IMG/VR virus record: IMGVR_UViG_3300027911_000075
Coordinates: 1-21,515 of that record
DNA from: a virus
Reading direction: 5' to 3' (one strand)
Length of the DNA: 21,515 nt
The notes under the pieces are model-generated. The model was not told the origin of the DNA. It did not search any database and saw only the letters and a program-made list of their open reading frames with translations. Below, piece after piece: positions 17,940 through 21,515 of the stretch; the stretch's first letter is position 1; every line of letters starts with the position of its first letter. The translations under genes were made by a program, and so were the position numbers.

Positions 17940-19013
17940 TTGGCTATTCAACAATACGGCACTGCCGCATCGCGGAACCTGATCCGCGCCGCCCAGGGCA
18001 TGCTGGAGCACGCCGAACCGATCACGGTGCTCGGGGACTTCGGAACGCAGCGCGAGCTGCCGATGAACTCCACGGACACGATCGTGTTCCGTCGTACGCT
18101 CCCGTTCGGCGCCAACGTCGCCGGCCTCTCGGTGGAAAACAACACCCGCTACGTCGCCACCCCCGGCGGCACCGGCGGCCTGAACTACTCCGACTTCATC
18201 CTCGGTGAGGGCGTCACCCCCAACAGCAACACGATCACGTTCCAGGACGTCGTCGTCACGCTGCAGCAGTTCGGTATCCTGTTCAAGTTCAGCTCCAAGG
18301 TCGAGCAGCTCTATGAGGACGACGTCCCCGCGGAGATGCAGAAACTGACGGGCGAGACGATGGCCGAAGTACTGGAGCTCGTTCGCTACGGCGCGCTCAA
18401 GGCGGGCTCGAACGTCGTGTACGCCGGTGGCGTAACGACCCGCGCCTCGGTCAACAGCATCATCACCCTGAACGCCCTGCGCAAGGTCGCGCGTACGCTG
18501 GAATCCAACCGTGCCAAGCGCGTCACCTCGCGTCTGGCCCCGGGTCCGAACTTCAGCACCCGCCCGGTCCAGCCCGCCTTCATCGTGTTCGCCCACACGG
18601 ACGCGGTGGCCGACATCCGCAACCTGCCCGGCTTCACGCGGGTGGAGGAGTACGGCAGCTTCAAGCCCATCCACGACCGCGAGATCGGCGCCGCCGAGGA
18701 CTTCCGCTTCATCGTCTCCCCGCTCTTCCGGCCCTTCCTGGCCTCGGGCGCGGCGACCCTGAACGGCTGCCTCTCCGTCGGCGGCTCCAACGTCGACGTC
18801 TATCCGCTGATGATCATCGGCGAGGACGCGTGGGGGCAGGTAGCGCTCAAGGGCATGGCCGCGATCAAGCCGATCGTCCTGCGCGCGAGCCAGACCTCGC
18901 ACGCCAACCCGCTTGGCCAGTTCGGCTACGTGGGCGCCTCGACCTACTTCGCGGCCGTCCGCCTCAATGAGGCCTGGATGACCCGCCTTGAGGTTGGCGT
19001 CACGGCACTGTAA
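17940..19013 (+). CDS. Major capsid protein, N4-gp56 family
   Basis: The start is TTG at 17940, seven bases after AAGGAG; no ATG or GTG lies nearby in frame. The 357-aa protein matches the N4-gp56 capsid family. Features include DTIVFRRTLPFG, a loop ending in LSVENNTRYVATPGG, VVVTLQQFGILFKFSSKVEQLYED, LELVRYGALKAGSNVVY, and the diagnostic RVEEYGSFKPIHDREIG followed by EDFRFIVSPLF. It adopts the HK97-type fold in this family and forms the icosahedral shell. The length is usual for the family. Codon use is strongly biased to C-ending codons, as expected for a highly expressed gene. Confidence 0.93.
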   Translation: MAIQQYGTAASRNLIRAAQGMLEHAEPITVLGDFGTQRELPMNSTDTIVFRRTLPFGANVAGLSVENNTRYVATPGGTGGLNYSDFILGEGVTPNSNTITFQDVVVTLQQFGILFKFSSKVEQLYEDDVPAEMQKLTGETMAEVLELVRYGALKAGSNVVYAGGVTTRASVNSIITLNALRKVARTLESNRAKRVTSRLAPGPNFSTRPVQPAFIVFAHTDAVADIRNLPGFTRVEEYGSFKPIHDREIGAAEDFRFIVSPLFRPFLASGAATLNGCLSVGGSNVDVYPLMIIGEDAWGQVALKGMAAIKPIVLRASQTSHANPLGQFGYVGASTYFAAVRLNEAWMTRLEVGVTAL

Positions 19014-19028
19014 AGGGAGGATGAGACC

Positions 19029-19571
19029 ATGCGTCAAATCCACAAGGCACTGCAAGAGGTGTTTGATGACCCGACCCGTCGGGGTGTCGCCAAGGCGTTC
19101 CTCTACCTGTACAGGAACCAGCCCCTGCTCACGACCACGATATCCACCGGCGCCAACATCTACTTCACGACCGCAGCGGCCTCGCTGTACATCGTGGACG
19201 GTGTGACGATCTCGCTCCCGGCGGCGACCCAGGTCGGAACCGGCGCAACCGGTGGTAACAACTCGCTCTTCGGCTTCAACGTGCCGGCGACGGGTGCCAA
19301 CATCGGGGTCTTCGGGTACGCGGTCGACAAGTTCGCGAACATCTACACCTTCTTCAACCCCGGTCAGACCTTCAGCCAAATCGGTCAGGTCATCTGGCCC
19401 ACCCCGCCCGACTCGAAGGACGGGGTGGTAGTCGTCGGATACGGTATCCTCACCAACTCCACGACCCTCTTCACGGGGGGCACCTCACTGACGAACCAAG
19501 CCGGCACCAGCTGGCAGTTCATCTACGAGGTGGACGGCATCTACCAGATGAACAACTTCGGTCAAACCTAA
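19029..19571 (+). CDS. Putative capsid decoration or virion protein (180 aa)
   Basis: The ATG at 19029 has GGGAGG about eight bases upstream. The first 28 residues are basic and helical (RQIHKALQEVFDDPTRRGVAKAF). The rest is beta-type and almost uncharged, rich in Thr, Gly, Ser, Phe and Ile (TTTISTGANIYFTTAAASLYIVDG, GYAVDKFANIYTFFNPG). Such a protein directly after the major capsid protein is often a decoration protein or head fibre. No family was recognised. It has the same gene-to-gene spacing and C-ending codon bias as the capsid gene. Confidence 0.75.
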   Translation: MRQIHKALQEVFDDPTRRGVAKAFLYLYRNQPLLTTTISTGANIYFTTAAASLYIVDGVTISLPAATQVGTGATGGNNSLFGFNVPATGANIGVFGYAVDKFANIYTFFNPGQTFSQIGQVIWPTPPDSKDGVVVVGYGILTNSTTLFTGGTSLTNQAGTSWQFIYEVDGIYQMNNFGQT

Positions 19572-19586
19572 TAAGGAAAAAAGCAA

Positions 19587-20186
19587 ATGTCCTACAATCT
19601 CGGAGAAGCAAACGGTGGCTATTCGGTACTCGTACCGGCCACCACGATGGCTCTGGGTTCGACGGCGGCGGCGGCGGGTGGCTTCTATGTCACCTCCACC
19701 GGTACCGCGCAGCTGAACTACAACGGTGTCGTCAAGCCCCTGGCCGCGTTCGCCAACCAGCTCGCCGCCTTCGGCCCCTCGATCCAGACCCAGACCTACC
19801 AGCAGCAGATCGCCCCGAAGAACCTGGGCCCCTACCAGGGCTGCCTGTTCATCGTAGCCTGCGACGACGCGGCCACCCCGAACCTTTACTGGTTCCAGGG
19901 CCCCGTCGTTGACGCGAGCCAGAACGTGTTCCCGCCCCCGGGACCGGGCTCTACGGTCAACAGCTCTACGGTCAACCCGGCCTTCAACCTGCCGAACTGG
20001 AACGTCAACGTCGTGCCCCTGCTGGCCTTCAGCATCGTCACGACCGCGGCCCAGGCCTATCAGGTCCCCGGTGGCCCCGCGCTCCCGACGCTGACTGGTG
20101 TAACGAACTATCAGTACACGTTCGTTTCGCTGACGGCGCCGATCCAGACGGTGCTTTGCAGCTGGCCGTCGAACTCGCTGGTCTAA
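19587..20186 (+). CDS. Putative virion protein (199 aa)
   Basis: The ATG at 19587 has AAGGAAAAAAGC upstream. The 199-aa product is nearly uncharged and beta-rich, with many Ala, Pro, Asn, Gln and Val residues (YSVLVPATTMALGSTAAAAGG, TYQQQIAPKNLGPYQGCLFIVACDD, YWFQGPVVDASQNVFPPPG). It has a Pro/Asn-rich loop near 120-140 and ends in TVLCSWPSNSLV. Its composition resembles the 180-aa protein upstream, so both may decorate the same capsid. No family was recognised. A strong terminator follows. Confidence 0.75.
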   Translation: MSYNLGEANGGYSVLVPATTMALGSTAAAAGGFYVTSTGTAQLNYNGVVKPLAAFANQLAAFGPSIQTQTYQQQIAPKNLGPYQGCLFIVACDDAATPNLYWFQGPVVDASQNVFPPPGPGSTVNSSTVNPAFNLPNWNVNVVPLLAFSIVTTAAQAYQVPGGPALPTLTGVTNYQYTFVSLTAPIQTVLCSWPSNSLV

Positions 20187-20223
20187 CCGTAACCCCCTGA
20201 ACGGCTTCCGGCTGTTCAGTACG

Positions 20224-20253
20224 AGGGGCCCCTTCGGGGGCCCCTTGTTTTTT
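20224..20253 (+). terminator. Rho-independent terminator after the capsid genes
   Basis: AGGGGCCCC (20224-20232) and GGGGCCCCT (20237-20245) form a 9-bp stem with a TTCG tetraloop, followed by TTGTTTTTT. A smaller inverted pair CTGAAC/GTTCAG (about 20197-20219) stands just before it. It closes the highly expressed capsid transcript; genes downstream must rely on read-through. Confidence 0.93.
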
Positions 20254-20274
20254 CAATCTCAACTAGAGGAATAA

Positions 20275-20736
20275 ATGAGCACCAAACGCACCCTCCTGGA
20301 AGGGCAAACCCAGAGCGGCCTCGTGGCGCCGGCAATAGATGTCACGGAAGCGGACCGGATTGAACCCGTCACCGCAAACACAGACCTCAAGGAGCTCGCC
20401 CGGCGCGAGGAGGCAATCAAGAACTTCATGAACGAGATCGTCATCGTGAAGCTCCACAAGACAACCGACAAGAACGCGGCAACGCACGTGATCCTGTCCG
20501 TCAACGGAATGACCCAGCCGGTCTTCCGCGGGGTACCGACCCCGCTCAAGCGCAAGTACGTCGAGGTGCTCGCCCGGATGATCGAGAGCACTTATGAGCA
20601 GAACCAGCACCCCACGGACCTGGAGCGCTACGACATGGTCGAGACCGCGGCCCTGGCGTACCCCTTCGAGATAATCCGCGACGACAACCCGATCGGCCGT
20701 GAGTGGCTTGACCACATCATGGCGGAGAAACAGTAG
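20275..20736 (+). CDS. Conserved phage protein upstream of the adaptor (153 aa)
   Basis: The ATG at 20275 has AGAGGAATAA just upstream, right after the terminator. The 153-aa product is acidic at the start, then has ELARREEAIKNFMNEIVIVKLHKTTDKNA, a strand pair with VILSVNGMTQPVFRGVPTPLKRKYVEVLARM, and a C-terminal helix ending EWLDHIMAEKQ. Similar proteins (NG--Q---RG---LKRKYVE) are found between capsid and tail genes in other podovirus-like genomes, with no established function. A connector or assembly role is likely by position. Confidence 0.7.
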   Translation: MSTKRTLLEGQTQSGLVAPAIDVTEADRIEPVTANTDLKELARREEAIKNFMNEIVIVKLHKTTDKNAATHVILSVNGMTQPVFRGVPTPLKRKYVEVLARMIESTYEQNQHPTDLERYDMVETAALAYPFEIIRDDNPIGREWLDHIMAEKQ

Positions 20737-20751
20737 ACAACGAGGTAGCCT

Positions 20752-21515
20752 ATGAATTATCTGCAGATCGTAAACCGCGCCATCTCGGAGTGTGGTAGCG
20801 CGCTGGCGCCGCTTACGACTCTGCAGAACCCGGCCGCCGGAGAGACGACCCGGTTCATCAACTGGGTCAACGACGCCTGGACCGAGATCCAGAACGAACA
20901 GTACGAGTGGAACTTCCTGCGCACGTGGCTGCAGTTCCAGACCTCGACGAACGTCCAGCAGTACACCCCCACCACCATCTTCTCGACAGCTACCGTATAC
21001 GAAGGGACCCAGTCCCTGCCGACCGGTAGCTCGCTCGCCTCATACACCCTGAACCAGTGGGTGCGCAAGAGCTTCCGCTGCTTCCCGACCTCCCAGGGGG
21101 TCAACGGGGAGCAAATCCAGAGCTTCATGCCCTGGGACGACTTCCGCAATATCTATATGTATGCGTCCCAGCTCTCGAACTACACCCGCCCCGTCATCGC
21201 CAGCGTCGGTCCCGACAAGTCCCTGTGGTTCGGTCCGATCCCGGACGCTACCGGGTACACCATCACGGTAGAGGCGTGGCTCGCGCCACAGACCCTCTCG
21301 CTCGACGCCGACACCCCCCTCATGCCCCCCAACTACCACATGCTGCTCGTCTACAAAACGATGCGCAAGTACGCCGGCTTCGAGTCCGCGCCCGAGGTCG
21401 CTGCCCGCGCTGAGGAGGAGTTCACCCCGATGATGAACCAGCTCTACGTCGATCAGCTTCCGGTCATGGGCTCCGGCCCCCCGATCGCGCTCGTCGTGAA
21501 CGCGATCACCATCGC
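20752..21515 (+). CDS. Head-to-tail adaptor protein, SU10-adaptor-like (partial)
   Basis: The ATG at 20752 has CGAGGTAGC upstream, and the frame stays open for 254 codons to the window edge, so the 3' end is missing. The protein begins MNYLQIVNRAISECG and has ETTRFINWVNDAWTEIQNEQ, the usual helical core of phage adaptor proteins that form a ring under the portal. A beta part follows (SYTLNQWVRKSFRCF, VIASVGPDKSLWFGPIPDATG), then a helical part with RKYAGFESAPEVAARAEEEF and MNQLYVDQLPVMG. This order is typical of the SU10-type adaptor. The family name is from memory; the role agrees with position. Confidence 0.8.
   Translation, partial: MNYLQIVNRAISECGSALAPLTTLQNPAAGETTRFINWVNDAWTEIQNEQYEWNFLRTWLQFQTSTNVQQYTPTTIFSTATVYEGTQSLPTGSSLASYTLNQWVRKSFRCFPTSQGVNGEQIQSFMPWDDFRNIYMYASQLSNYTRPVIASVGPDKSLWFGPIPDATGYTITVEAWLAPQTLSLDADTPLMPPNYHMLLVYKTMRKYAGFESAPEVAARAEEEFTPMMNQLYVDQLPVMGSGPPIALVVNAITI

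Noticed and set aside
17514-19379. Leftward 621-codon open frame
   Set aside because: It is antisense to scaffold and the major capsid gene and is caused by the C-ending codon bias of those genes. No start signal is visible.

Overview
The window is a GC-rich piece of a tailed bacteriophage genome (Caudoviricetes). It reads like a podovirus-type phage with an N4-gp56/P22-like capsid and a head-to-tail adaptor of the SU10 type. The evidence is the ordered run TerS, TerL, portal, scaffold, N4-gp56-family major capsid protein and adaptor, together with very dense packing and stop/start overlaps. No integrase or repressor is recognisable, so nothing here shows lysogeny. The host cannot be named. 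E. coli-type DnaA boxes, Shine-Dalgarno sites, a probable lipoprotein and a spanin-like protein suit a Gram-negative, GC-rich host.

Layout. (1) 1-3444, rightward: the end of an unidentified gene, then an iteron-like array of about 15 copies of TGTCCCATT (177-393) closing in a 19-bp fold-back stem. Six overlapping genes follow: two tiny membrane proteins, an unknown, a VRR-NUC nuclease, an SNF2-type helicase, and a zinc-finger protein resembling lambda Q antiterminators. (2) 3446-6668, leftward: about eleven very small unknown genes. Five of their junctions carry a recurring linker made of a CCAGCC motif at the stop codon, an RNA hairpin and a ribosome-binding site. (3) 6669-7598: a divergent AT-rich region with a long palindrome, one acidic unknown protein, and a 391-nt noncoding stretch that opens with three DnaA boxes. 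(4) 7599-10177, rightward: an endonuclease-VII-like HNH protein whose stop codon lies inside a tRNA-Gly(UCC) gene, a Gly/Ser-rich protein, a probable lipoprotein, a second endonuclease-VII-like protein without an ordinary start codon, and a small DUF6582-like protein. (5) 10177-21515, rightward: packaging and head genes. A group of six small genes sits between portal and scaffold, including a DUF5675 protein, a membrane/coiled-coil protein and an HExxH protein. Rho-independent terminators follow terL and the second post-capsid gene.

How it fits together. The left module probably handles DNA replication and recombination (iterons, nuclease, helicase) and ends with a candidate late regulator. 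The leftward set is probably an early accessory operon of host-modifying proteins. The rightward block from 7599 would be the late operon for packaging, capsid assembly and possibly lysis, and would be the natural target of a Q-like antiterminator. The best candidates for undescribed biology are the modular linker system of the leftward operon, the iteron/fold-back structure, the DnaA-box cluster, and the HNH/tRNA overlap.
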